From Spinacia oleracea (Eukaryota; Streptophyta; Magnoliopsida; Caryophyllales; Amaranthaceae), in assembly GCF_020520425.1 (NCBI RefSeq), contig NC_079491.1:30743449-30807448 (forward strand): DNA of 64,000 nt, read 5' to 3'. Positions 12,043-24,031 of this stretch are shown here, in pieces; position 1 is the stretch's first letter; every line of letters starts with the position of its first letter. The translations under genes and the position numbers were made by a program. Under the pieces are notes generated by a model. It ran no database searches, was not told the DNA's origin, and saw nothing but the letters and a program-made list of their open reading frames with translations.

Positions 12043-12056
12043 TGGTATCACGAGCC
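12043..12056 (+). other. Primer binding site, copy 2
   Basis: TGGTATCACGAGCC, one base after the LTR. It is complementary to the 3' end of initiator tRNA-Met apart from an inserted C. Minus-strand cDNA synthesis would start here. Confidence 0.85.
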
Positions 12057-12775
12057 TCTTATTATTTTCATAATCTAAATTGCATGAACATAGTTAAATT
12101 TTACAAATTTGCAAGGAATTAAAGGGGTGATTAGTTTTCGTAATTAATTGCAAATTGCATTTATTTAATTATATGTACGCAGTTTTTCGGCAGAATATTC
12201 GTTACTCAACCAAATCGAGTGATTTTTGTGTGAATTCCGCATGTAAAAGGCATTCTAAAATTTTGACAAAAAGAGTTTTTTTCTGCCGAACCCAGAATTC
12301 CTAAATTCGAAGCCTAACCATGACTTTTCGGAGGTTTAAGTTTTTCGAACGCAAAAGTTTGTAAATTTAAGATGTTAAATTGAATATTTGCGATTCTTGT
12401 TGATAAATCTTGAGTTTTTGATTGACCTACAGTATATGTTTAACAATTATGAATGCCTAGACTTGTTAATTATACAACCTAATTTGTAATTATGATTAAT
12501 TTGTTGAAATTCGAATAATTTAGAATTGATTTGTTTTTCATAATTAATTAATAATTTAATTAGGTATCCATGATAATAATCCACCATAAAAATTGTTAAT
12601 TTATGTTAAATTCTAAATTTATGGCCTAGATTTGAATCCATGTTAATCGAAAATTAATTAATTAATAAATTTTCGATTTTTCGCCCTAAAATTATGAAAT
12701 TAATATGATTTATTAATTTGTCGTTAATTTTAAATTAAAAATTGTAAATTTTTATAAAACGCTCATAAATGTTGC

Positions 12776-13250
12776 ACGCACAAAGCAAAGGAAGCTACGT
12801 GTTACCCTTAAGGGGTGTTGTATAGTGCGGGCACGTGACGACGAGCAAGGGAGCTCGTCGCCCGTGCGGTACGAATGCAGCGAGCAGCATAGCATGGTGT
12901 GCGCGCGAAGCAGAGGTGCTGGCCGTGTGTGCTATGCGATGGGCGTGGGCGAGGGGCAGGGCAAAGCGAGCAGTCGCGTATGGGCAGCAAGCGAGTTGCG
13001 CCACAGCGCGCGCTGCCTCTTGCAGCGAGCGATGGCTTGCGTGCAGCGAGCGATGCCTCGCGAGGGAAAGCAGCAGCAGGCGCGACACAGCACAGAGGCT
13101 GCGCGCAGCGTGGCCAGCGATGGCTGCGTGTGCGTGTGGCCTGTGGCTGCGTGTTGCGTGGAGCTATGTGTGCCTTGTGCAGCGACCAGTCGTGCACACG
13201 ATGGGACTTGGGCGCAAGCTCAAGTGCTCGTCGTGTTATGATTGAATCGT
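12776..13250 (+). repeat. GC-rich leader island, copy 2
   Basis: About 475 bp of GC-rich sequence built from degenerate GCGAGCGATG/GTGCGC words, between two AT-rich leader halves. Near the 5' edge are the palindrome CCCTTAAGGG (12805-12814) and a perfect 8 bp stem, CGACGAGC with GCTCGTCG, around the six-base loop AAGGGA (12839-12860). Copies 1 and 3 have the same two motifs. It lies in the untranslated leader, so a packaging or dimerisation role is possible (inference). The overlapping frames on both strands are artefacts of composition. Confidence 0.7.
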
Positions 13251-14715
13251 TTTGAATTTTAATTTGAGATTTTCAGTTCGGAAATAATTTTAATTAATTT
13301 TAAAATTAATAATTTAAATTGTTTTCTCGGATTTTAATTTTGAATATTATAATTATTATAAATTTTTATTTATACTAATTATTTTACTAAAATTAAACCT
13401 TGAATTAATTTAAATTCATTTAATTTAACTGAAAAATAAATTAAATAGATGGATTCAATTATAATTTTATATGAGCTTTAAATTTTAATTAAACTTGTAT
13501 GTTTCCGGTTAGACTAGAAATACATTTTTATGTTTAAAATTAGTAAAGCATATAAAGTTATTGGTTGAAGTGGGAGCAATTTTAGTCATAAACTCTTGAT
13601 TAGGTCTACAAATCCTTTAAGGTTAAACAACTTGATTAGAATTAATAAGGACTGAATAATTGGTAGATTATTGGTGCCCTTGATTAATTGCTGTAAATAT
13701 TTATATGATGCATACAACGTGTTTTACTAACCAGCTATGTGGGCCATTGATGATAATGAATGGATGAATGGTATATATTGTATATGTACTATTTTGCAGG
13801 TTATGAAGTGACTAGTATGGTCCAAATAGGATAGAAAATATGGTATGCGTACCATTAATTTGAATGTAATTGGTCTAATGCACCAAATTTGTTTTTCAAT
13901 TCAAATATGGTTTGCGTACCATCAAATAGTTGTAATTAGTTTAATTATAGCTGATCCTGTTTGAAGAAAATGGAGCCTCCCACGGTGAAATTCAAGACGA
14001 AGTTTCCAATCTAATTTCAAGACGGACTTTGAAGTTGAAGCTTCATGATGAAGTCGGGCCATACTAGATCTTATGCATGCTTTAAGTTATTTATTGCTTT
14101 TAAATATGTCTTAAATATGCATGAGATTGAAGCTTTATTATGTTGCATGATTAAGGATTTTAGTTCACTTAAAATCTAACCAACATAGTAAGAGCCTTAA
14201 GTTCTAAACTTAAAAATTGAGTTAAAAGGTGCCATGCCAAAATAACACTTACTTGGATAACCTTTATATCAATCTAGTAATAGATTACGCTCAGCGAGGT
14301 GTTACTTATTGATCCTAAAGGGGTAAGGTACACAAATAATTGTGAGTACATGTTAGTTTTGGTGAAACTCAACGATATAAGTAAGGAGTCCTTTTATGTC
14401 GTGGCAAAATCGATAGGTTTACCTAATAAGTTCTTAGACGTACCTATCAACCAAGAGTAGTTTCTAGACTATTAGCAAAAGGTTTTTGCTTACCTAAAAG
14501 ATTTTAGAATTGAGTCTAATTAAATACATAATGTGCTTAATTCTTCAATGGGTTTTAGGATCTTGGAATCATTTTATTCACACCTGCCGGAACACATAAC
14601 TTGAATAAAATGCTTAATGAACATTAAATTATGCATGTATGCTAGAATTTAAGTTTATTAAGAGAAACTGTGAATGATTATTTATTTGTTTATTCTTTTC
14701 TATTGTAGTTTAACT

Positions 14716-17700
14716 ATGGCAAACAACAATCAAAACATCATCATGGGTTCTGAGCTTATGGTCAAGATGAACCTAACAAATTTTGTTGAATGGGAAGCTA
14801 AGCTAGTTGAAATAGTCAGACTCAATGGACTTGAGTATGTACTGTTACATCCCAAGCCAAGCTACTATGCCAGAGAGATGACCCCTGAAAGATTTGCCGC
14901 CTGGGATGCGGATCTCAAAAAGGTTACGAGTCTCATGCTGAACAATATCCCTGATGAATGGGCTAGAAGGTTTGTAGCTTACGAACCTTTTACGCTCATC
15001 AAGAATCTGAGGGATATCTGTCGTGGAAGCACGGAGGACAGGGACCTGAACGTCCATGAGTTGATTGAATCAATGTCTGGTCTAAAGGTTAGTTCTCCCA
15101 ACAGGTGTTATAGGATGGAGGTCCAAGAAACACATGTTCAGCTCCTTCGCACTAAACAAAGGGTAGGCGTCCCACTAAGGTTCCATATGGATCTTATGCT
15201 TTCATATTTTGATCGCCTAAGTCTGCTAGGAACACCAATAAGCGAAAGGATGGCAGTCTCTATCTTGCTCAATTCACTGCACAATGGGTTTTGTCGCTTC
15301 AAGCAGCTATACCTAAGTGAACCAAGAGAAGAAACAGTTGCAGAATTTGTTCACCTTGTCAGAAAGGCTGAGATAATACTGTACTGTGAAGCCAAAGATT
15401 TACTCAAGGCTAAAGGGAGACCGTTCAAGAAAGGTGGAAAGTCCAAGGGCAATGCTAAATCAAAGCAGGACAAGTCCACATCAAGCTGTCTTTATTGTGA
15501 TGGAATAGGCCATTACAAAAGAGAATGTCCAAAGCTAAAGGAAGGTCAGAAGAACGGAACAGTCGTTCCATCTTCAGGTATTTTCGTTATAGACTGTATA
15601 CTTGCTAATTCAACTTCTTGGGTATTAGATACAGGTTGTGGCTCACACTTATGTTCCAATCCACAGGGACTAAGAAGAAGTAGAAGGTTAAGCAAGGGTG
15701 AAGTCGACCTACGAGTGGGAAATGGAGTATGGATTGCTGCATTAGCTGTAGGAACTTATTATTTGTCGTTTCCCTCATGGCTAGTTTTGGAACTGGAAGA
15801 GTGTTTCCATGTTCCAAGTCTTACTAAAAACATCATTTCTGTTTCTTGCTTAGATGCTAAGGGATTTTCCTTTTTAATAAAAGACAATAGTTGTTCGTTT
15901 TATTTTAAAGAGATGTTTTATGAATCTGCTAGATTAGTCAATGGACTTTATTTATTAGATCACGACAAACAAGTTTATAACATAAATACCAAAAAGGCCA
16001 AAAAGGATGATTCAGATCTCACCTATCTGTGGCATTGTCGATTAGGCCATATTAACTTGAAACGCATGGAAAGACTTCAAAAGTAAGGAATTCTAGAACC
16101 ATTTAACTTAGAGGATTATGGTAAGTGAGAATCATGTTTACTTGGCAAAATGACAAAGCAACCTTTCTCTAAAGTTGGAGAAAGAGCAACTGAACTATTG
16201 GGTTTAATCCATACAGATGTATATGGACCAATGAGTACAAATGCTAGGGGTGGTTTCAGCTACTTTTATCACTTTCACTGATGACTTCAGTAGATATGGT
16301 TATGTCTACCTAATGAAGCATAAGTCTGAGTCCTTTGACAAATTCAAGGAATTTCAGAGTGAAGTAGAGAATCAATTAGGCAAGAAGGTTAAGGCACTGC
16401 GGTCTGATAGAGGCGGTGAATATCTGAGCTATGAATTTGATGACCATCTGAAAGAATGTGGAATTCTATCAGAATTGACTCCTCCTGGAACACCACAATG
16501 GAACGGTGTGTCGGAACGGAGGAACAGAACCTTGCTAGACATGGTTAGATCAATGATGGGTCAGGCCGAACTTCCAATAGAATTTTGGGGACATGCACTA
16601 AATACAGTTGCACTCACTATAAATAGAGCTCCGTCTAAAGCTGTTGAAAAGACTCCATATGAGTTATGGTTTGGAAAGCCTCCAAATGTGTCTTTTCTTA
16701 AGATTTGGGGATGTGAAGTATACGTTAAACGATTAATTTCAGACAAACTTCATCCAAAATCTAACAAATAAAGGGGTATTACTTCTACAATACATCTGAG
16801 AACAAGGTGTTTGTTGCTCGAGATGGTATCTTTTTGGAAAAGGATCACATTTCCAAAATGACAAGTGGGAGAAAAGTAGACCTCGAAGAAATTCGAGTCG
16901 AACAACAAACTCTAGAGAATGCTCAAGATGACATTCAGGATGAAACTCAGAGATCTTTAGAAGTATCTGGTGAGAATCATGGTCAATCTAGAAATGTAAC
17001 CCCGCGTAGATCGCAAAGATATAGATCTCAATCGGAAAGGTACTTAGGTATTTTGACGAACGAGAGCTATGACGTTCTATTACTTGAAAGTGATGAACCT
17101 GCGACTTATAAACAAGCTATGACGAGCCCTAGCTCCAAGCAATGGCATGAAGCCATGCAATCTGAATTAGACTCCATGTCTGAAAACCAAGTATGGGATT
17201 TGGTCGATTTGCCAGATGGCTACCAAGCCATAGGAAGCAAATGGGTTTTCAAACTGAAAAAGGACAAGGATGGGAAACTTGAAGTTTTCAAAGCTAGATT
17301 GGTTGCAAAAGGTTACAGGCAAGTCCACGGTGTGGATTACGATGAAACCTTTTCACCAGTTGCAATGCTAAAGTCTATTCGGATGATGTTAGCAATCGCT
17401 GCATATTACGATTACGAAATATGGTAGATGGATGTCAAAACCGCTTTCTTAAACGGCGTTTTAACAGAAACTGTGTTTATGACACAGCCTGAGGGTTTTG
17501 AGGATCCAAAGAATGCTAAAAAAGTATGCAAGCTAAATAAATCAATCTACGAATTGAAGCAGGCATCCAGGAGCTGGAATATACGTTTTGATGAAGCAGT
17601 CAGTGACTTTGGTTTCATCAAGAACGCAGACGAATCTTGTGTATACAAGAAGGTCAGTGGGAGCAAAATTTCTTTTCTAGTATTATATGTCGACGACATA

Positions 17701-18672
17701 TTACTTATCGGAAATGACATTCCTATGAACTCTGTCAAGATTTGGCTTGGGAAATGTTTTTCGATGAAAGATCTAGGAGAAGCACAATACATATTGGGCA
17801 TCAAGATTTACAGAGATAGATCTAAAAAGATGATTGGACTTAGTCAAAGCACTTATATCAATAAGGTGCTCGAAAGGTTCAAGATGGCAGACTCCAAGCG
17901 AGGCTACCTACCCATGTCTCATGGAATGACTCTAAGCAAGACTCAGTGCCCAAAAACACTTGATGAGCGTAGACGAATGAGTGGGATTCCATATGCATCA
18001 TTGATTGGTTCAATAATGTATTCTATGATATGTACACGCCCGGATGTTGCGTATGCACTCAGTGCTACAAGCAGATACCAGTCAGACCCAGGAGAGGCAC
18101 ATTGGACTGCTGCCAAGAATATTCTAAAGTACCTGAAAAGGCACAAATATGACTTCCTGGTCTATGGTGGAGATGATGAATTAATTGTTAAAGGCTATAC
18201 GGACGCAAGTTTCCAAACCGACAAAGATGATTTCAGATCACAGTCTGGGTTTGTCTTCTGCCTCAACGGAGGTGCAGTAAGCTGGAAAAGTGCTAAGCAA
18301 AGCACCATTGCGGATTCTACAACTGAAGCGAAGTACATTGCCGCACATGAAGCAGCAAAGGAAGCTATATGGATAAGGAAGTTCATAGGTGAACTTGGTG
18401 TAGTCCCCTCCATTAAAGGACCAATAGCCCTATATTGTGATAATAACGGAGCTATTGCACAGGCAAAGGAGCCTAGACACCACCAAAGAGTCAAGCATGC
18501 ACTTCTTAGATTTCACCTTCTACGAGAGTTCGTTGGAAGAAAAGAAGTCGAGATAAGCAAGATTGGAACTGATGACAACATCTCAGATCCATTGACTAAA
18601 CCTCTGCCGCAGGCGAAGCACAACTCGCACACTGCAGCTATCGGAATCAAGCATATTGGAGAATGGCTTTGA
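14716..18672 (+). pseudogene. Family A gag-pol polyprotein (copia), broken
   Basis: The start at 14716 (MANNNQN) is chosen over the in-frame ATG at 14674, whose extra residues are hydrophobic and atypical. Domains in order are gag; a CCHC knuckle (CLYCDGIGHYKREC, about 15488-15530); protease (WVLDTGCGSHLC, about 15620-15655); GAG-pre-integrase (LWHCRLGHIN); integrase with its D..D..E core (TDDFSRYGY to about 16770); RT with YVDD (about 17685-17700); and RNase H (TDAS..., AKYIAAHEAAKEAIW) ending at 18672. Breaks are TAA at 16084-16086, a TGA at about 16126, an extra base in a T-run at about 16264, a small frameshifting deletion at about 16765-16771, and TAG at 17425-17427. All other stretches are open. 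Confidence 0.93.
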
Positions 18673-19508
18673 TGTCCTTGTTTAATGTTTTAAAGTTTTA
18701 GCGTTTAATTCTTTGTAAAACATTATTGGTTAATCATTCACAATAAATGAATAGAATTCATTTTTCCATTTAATTTGTGGTGTATTAAATGATGAGTCCC
18801 TTCAATTTGACGAAATATTCAAGATAGACTGTCAGGACCAGTCCTGTGACTAAGAAATGTCTATCAAGTGAACTTGAATGTCAAAAGTTTAAAATGGTCC
18901 CTGGTCGGAGTTTTCTATAAAGATGGACGCATAGAAAACGTTAGACGACTAGAATACAAGATGACTAGTAGTTCTGTTTCTTGAACTATGTGGACATGGC
19001 AATGTCATAATCATTTGCATAGATACTTACTTTAAGAAGACTAGTATCGGACAGACCTATGAAACTTTACTGTAAGAGATGAAAATCTGTAATAAGTAAA
19101 TTTCATTAAAATTATTAGACACTAAATCCTCAATACCTGAGTGATTTGAGATTACTTGTTTGAGAACTGCTTACTTTGACGTTGACCAACCGTCGCACCG
19201 TAAAAGGAGGCTATAAAGGCAACGCTCAGGTAATCACCTATCAAACGAAGTCTAATCTCAAGATCGCAAGATTGGGATTGTCCTCCCATAAATCGGGATG
19301 AGATGCTTAAAAGTTGTACAAGGCCACTCGGAGAGCTAGAAACTGTAAAATGCATGGCCGTGCTCAGATGAATCATAGGCTATGATTATCAATTTATTTG
19401 ATCAGTTGAACTCTGAAACCGAGAAACACCTCTGGACGTAATAAGGATGACAACTCTTACCTTATGTTCAAGAGCAAGCATCGAGCGACAAAGGAATTAG
19501 GAAATGAA
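18673..19508 (+). other. 3' non-coding tail of family A copy 2
   Basis: An AT-rich tail of about 0.84 kb between RNase H and the polypurine tract. It is closely matched, inverted, by about 1-780 of copy 1, so it is a conserved part of the family. No open frame of note. Confidence 0.7.
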
Positions 19509-19536
19509 CACTTGTCCCTAAGGACAAGTGGGAGAC
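19509..19536 (+). other. Hairpin and polypurine tract, copy 2
   Basis: CACTTGTCC and GGACAAGTG form a 9 bp stem with a CTAA loop (19509-19530). It overlaps the start of the purine tract AAGTGGGAGA just before the 3' LTR. This is the plus-strand primer site for reverse transcription. The same structure is at 10-32 in copy 1. Confidence 0.7.
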
Positions 19537-20908
19537 TAAAGGAAATAATGCCCTTGGTCCAAGTATGCATATAATGTTAAGTCTAATAAATGCGGTTCAG
19601 TATTAATTAACAAGTTAATAATTCAGTGAGATCAAGTGAGCTGAATGCCTAGCTAGAGACCGCTTCAGTTCAAGTGGAATTAATGATATTAATCCACAGC
19701 TTACTCTTGACTGAACCCGTAGGGTCACACAAATAGTACGTAAACGGATCAAGTATTTAATGGCATTAAATACTCCATCTATGGATATTCGGAATCGACG
19801 GATCTTGGTTTCAGTGGGAGCTGAGATCGTCAAAGGCAAGCAAGTGAATACTCCGGAAACGATGATATTGCCGGAAACGGAAATATGGATCGTATCGGAA
19901 ATATAAATATTATTCAAGTCGTAGATGTTGCCGGAAACGGAAACATGGTACGTATCGGAAAATATTATTGGAAATGGAAATATTACCGGAATCGGAAATA
20001 TTGCCGGAAACGGAAATATTGACAGAATCGGAAATATTATCGAAATCGAAAAATAATTCCGGAAACGGAAATATTAAATATTTGTTCGAAACGGAAATTA
20101 ATTCCGGAATCGGAAATACTAAATATTGTTCGTATCGGAAATAAATTCCGGAATCGAGAATTTAATCGGGAGCGTATCGTACGAATTAGCATCGGACGAG
20201 GCCTGCCAGACGAAGGCCAAACACGAAGTCGGGCCATCGCCCAGCAAGCAAACACGCAACAAACACACGCCAAGCTCGACCAGGCCCAGCGCAAGGCCAG
20301 GCCCAGCCAAGCCTTGGCGCGCGCGCATAATGGGTTGCGGGGCAGTGCGCCGTGCGTGGGCCGCAAGGCTTGCGCATGGGCGTGCGGCTCATGCGTGCGT
20401 GAGTGTTTGTGAATCCTAAAGCTATCGGGATTCTACATATGATTAAATCCTAATCCTAAAAGATAAATTAATTGATTTAGAGTTCTACTAGGATTCTAAG
20501 TTAATTAGTTCGTATCCTAGTAAGATTATAATTCTTTTCCATAAACTCTATAAATAGGTGCCTAGGGTCACATATTTACATCGAGAATTGAAGTATTCAA
20601 AGGTAAGATTTTCAAGAAAACTCAGTCACTCTCTTGCCCCATAATAGCCGAATTTCATACTACCTTAAGGGCGATTCTAGTTGGTCAAGCTTAAGGCGGA
20701 TCCGGACGTGCTGTGGACTATCTACGGAGGGACGACACTTGGAGTCCTAAAGACTTGTTCTTGTTCGGTTCGGGCGCAGCTAGGGAGGGCAAGCTACAAA
20801 GTGTATGCATCTGAATTGTGCTAAATGATTATGTGTTAATAATATGTTTCCTGGCTTTATGGTTTTTCCGCATGATTTATGTTTATTCATATGTATCATA
20901 ACCTAACA
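19537..20908 (+). repeat. 3' LTR of family A copy 2
   Basis: A 1,372 bp LTR. It begins TAAAGGAAAT instead of TGAAGGAAAT, so the terminal TG has become TA, and it ends CCTAACA. It carries one more 18 bp U3 unit (about 19990-20040) and an extra GC-rich segment of about 17 bp (about 20285-20305) relative to the 5' LTR. TATA box at 20549-20556. Confidence 0.95.
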
Positions 20909-20913
20909 GACAG
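20909..20913 (+). repeat. Target site duplication GACAG (right)
   Basis: An exact copy of 10700-10704. Counting one GACAG only, the family B protease/GAG-pre-integrase reading frame continues across the junction (codons for V-D-S-G-N). Confidence 0.95.
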
Positions 20914-23900
20914 TGGCAATATTTCTATGGCTAATAGTTCTGTTTGTAAGGCGGTTGGAGTAGGCTCGATTAAAATTCGGACACATGATGGTAAATTCTG
21001 CACATTGAATGATGTTAGGCATGTTCCACTTATGACAAAGAATTTGATATCTTTGAGTATGTTAGACAACAAGGGTTTCAGTTTTCAAGGTGAAGGTGGA
21101 GTTCTACATGTCAGTAAGGGTTCGAATGTGGTTCTGAAAGGTGTAAAACGTGGTACCTTGTATTTTCTTCAAGGTTCTACGTTATCAGGTTCTTTTGCTG
21201 TTTCCTCCTCGGAGATTGATAAGGAGAACATGAAAAAGTTATGGCATACGAGGCTTGGTCACATGAGTGCAAGAGGGATGCAAATTCTGTCAAAAGCGGA
21301 TCTTCTTTGTGGTCACAAGGTCATGGATCTTGAATTCTGTGAACATTGTATTTTTGGGAAACTACATCGCAGCAAGTTCCCTAAAGGTATACACAAAACA
21401 AAAGGCACACTTGATTACATCCATTCTGATTGTTGGGGTCCTTCCCGGGTGGAGTCTTTAGGGGTCAAAGATATTTTGTGGCAATGATTGATGATTTCTC
21501 AAGGATGACTTGGGTGTTCATTATGAAGCATAAAAGTGAAGCCTTTAAGAATTTCAGACAGTGGAAGGCATTAGTGGAGAATCAAACAGGGAAGAAGATC
21601 AAAAGGATGCGAACTGATAATGGTCTGGAATTTTGTTGGTCTGAGTTCGATGACTTCTGCAAGAATACAGGGATTTCTAGGCACCATACAATCAGGGATA
21701 CACCACAGCAAAATGGTGTAGCAGAACGTATGAATCGGACACTTCTGGAGAGAGTTAGGTGCATGCTTTCTAATGCTGGACTAACTAGAAGATTTTGGGC
21801 AGAAGCGGTTAGTACAGCTTGTTATCTGATCAATCGTGGACCTCATACAGGTATACATCTCAAAACCCCTATTGAGGTGTGGTCTGGTAAGCCTGCTGAT
21901 TACTCTAGTTTAAGATCTTTTGGTTGTACTGTTTATTATCATGTAAATGAGGGTAAATTAGAGCCACGAGCTAAAAAGGGAGTATTTGTAGGCTATGGGG
22001 ATGGGGTTAAAGGGTATAGAATCTGGTCCCCGTTTGAAAAGAGGTTTATACTAAGTAGAAATGTAGTCTTAGATGAAAATTCTATGTTTAACCCTACTGT
22101 GAAGTCTATTGTTGTGTCAGGAAGTGGTAGTGTTGAGAAACAGGTGGAGCAGCAAGTCACTCTAGATGAGAGTGAACCACAATATGAAGCTCAACAATCA
22201 CAGCCAGAATCAGAACCATCAGGTTCTTCATTACCAGTAACAAATCAACACAGTTTGGCTCTTGATCGGTCAAAGAGAGCTAATTATGGGATGCCTCCCA
22301 AGAGATATGGTGGCCTATGCACTACAGGTTGCTGAAGAGGTGGATCCTAACTCTGATGAGCCATCCACCTACAAAGAAACATTTACATGTACTGAGTCTA
22401 CCCAATGGCTTACTTCAATGGGAGATGACATGGAGTCACTTCATAAGAATCAGACTTGGGAATTAACCAAGAGACCTCAAGACAGAAAGATCGTCACTTG
22501 TAAATGGGTCTACAAGAAGAAGGAAGGAGAAACATCAGTTGAGGGTATCAAGTATAAAGCTCGAGTAGTAGCTAGAGGGTTCACTCAGAGAGAGGGAGTA
22601 CACTACAATGAGATTTTTTCACCAGTGGTTAGACACACTTCCATCAGAGTGCTACTAGAAATAGCTGCACATCAGGATCTTGATCTTGAACAACTAGATG
22701 TGAAGACGACTTTTCTGCATGGAGAGCTGGAAGAGGAGATATACATGACTCATCCAGATGGTTTTCAGGTTCATGGTAAGGAAGACTATGTTTGTAAGTT
22801 GAAGAAGTCCTTGTATGGACTAAAGCAGTCTTCGAGGCAGTGGTATAAGAAATTTAATAGCTATATAATAGAGATTGGCTACACCAGAAGTCCATATGAT
22901 TATTATGTTTACTATAGCAAGGCAACAAATGGTTCATTGATTTATCTGGTCCTGTATGTAGATGATATGTTGTTAGCTGCAGAGAACAAGTCTGATGTTC
23001 AGAAGTTAAAGGATCTCCTTAGTGCTGAGTTTGAGATGAAAGATTTGGGTGCGGCTCGGAAAATTCTGGGGATGGAGATTTATCGGGATATAAGCAAAAA
23101 GAAGTTCTTCTTATCACAGAAGGGATACATTCAGAAGATTTTGTCAAAATTTGGCATGGCTACATCAAAACCCATAGATATTCCTAGTGTTGCAAATGCA
23201 CATCTGTCTGTTGCTTTTTCACCTAAGTCTGCTGAGGAGAAGGAGTACATGTCTCGAGTTCCCTATGCTAGTGCAGTAGGAAGCTTGATGTATGCAATGT
23301 TCTGCACTAGACCTGATCTTGCACAGTCTGTTAGTGTTGTTAGTAGGTTTATGAGTGAACCTGGCAAGGAACATTGGCAAGCTGTGAAGAGGATTTTTCG
23401 GTACCTAAAAGGTACATCTGATGTTGGTCTCATTTATGGAGGTGATACAAAGTGTTTGGTGACAGGGTTTTCAGACTCGGATTATGCTGGAGATGTTGAC
23501 AGTAGAAGATCATCTATGAATGGTTATGGTTGCACTCTTGGTGGTTCGGTTGTCAGTTGGAAAGCTACTTTGCAACCTACGGTGACTTTGTCTACTACAG
23601 AAGCAGAGTACATGCCATTGACAGAAGCACCAAAAGAGGGAATTTGGTTGAAAGGGCTGATCAGTGATTTGGGTCTACATCATGATCAGGCTATAGTGTT
23701 CTGTGACAGTCTCAGTGCAATCTGTTTAGCTAAGGATCAAGTTCATCATGAGAGGACTAAGCACATCGATGTAAGGTATCATTTTCTGAGAAGTGAGAAG
23801 AGAATTAAGGTGAACAAAGTGGGTACTGCTGATAACCCAGCCGATATGTTCACCAAGCCAGTTCCGCATAGCAAGTTTCAACTTTGTTTGGACTTGCTAA

Positions 23901-23917
23901 ATGTTAGGAGTTGTTGA
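20914..23917 (+). pseudogene. Family B pol, downstream half (broken)
   Basis: Continues family B after the nested element: end of protease region, GAG-pre-integrase (LWHTRLGHMSARGM), integrase (HSDCWGP, IDDFSRMTWVF, RTDNGLEFC, QQNGVAERMNRTLLE), RT ([30 protein letters not shown]) and RNase H ([31 protein letters not shown]). It ends at TGA 23915-23917. Two frame changes are visible: one base lost in the G-run at about 21456-21465, and a small deletion near 22310 between integrase and RT. The three open blocks are 20914-21487, about 21460-22335 and about 22310-23917. Confidence 0.93.
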
Positions 23918-24020
23918 TTGCCCTTTTGAGGGCAAAATATGAGGCATAGGAGTTTCTGGTTCATCTGGCATTATAATGGTGCATCTGGTACATCGTTTAT
24001 TTGTAAGAGGATTCAAGTCA

Positions 24021-24030
24021 AGGTGGAGAT
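24021..24030 (+). other. Polypurine tract of family B
   Basis: AGGTGGAGAT immediately before the TG of the 3' LTR at 24032, a typical copia plus-strand priming site. Confidence 0.75.
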
Positions 24031-24031
24031 T

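Larger units (their letters stand above)
10705..20908 (+). mobile_element. Family A LTR retrotransposon, copy 2 (complete, Ty1/copia)
   Basis: A full 10,204 bp element nested in family B. It has a 1,337 bp 5' LTR, primer site, a leader of about 2.7 kb with a GC-rich island, gag-protease-integrase-RT-RNase H (14716-18672), a 0.86 kb 3' tail with hairpin and polypurine tract, and a 1,372 bp 3' LTR. The GACAG target duplication is intact. The LTRs differ by scattered, mostly transition changes plus two indels of about 18 bp, so the insertion is fairly young. The coding region nevertheless has several disabling changes. Confidence 0.95.

Noticed and set aside
12795..13255. Five overlapping frames of 97-138 codons
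   Set aside because: Same GC-rich leader island in copy 2; composition artefact without conserved protein sequence.
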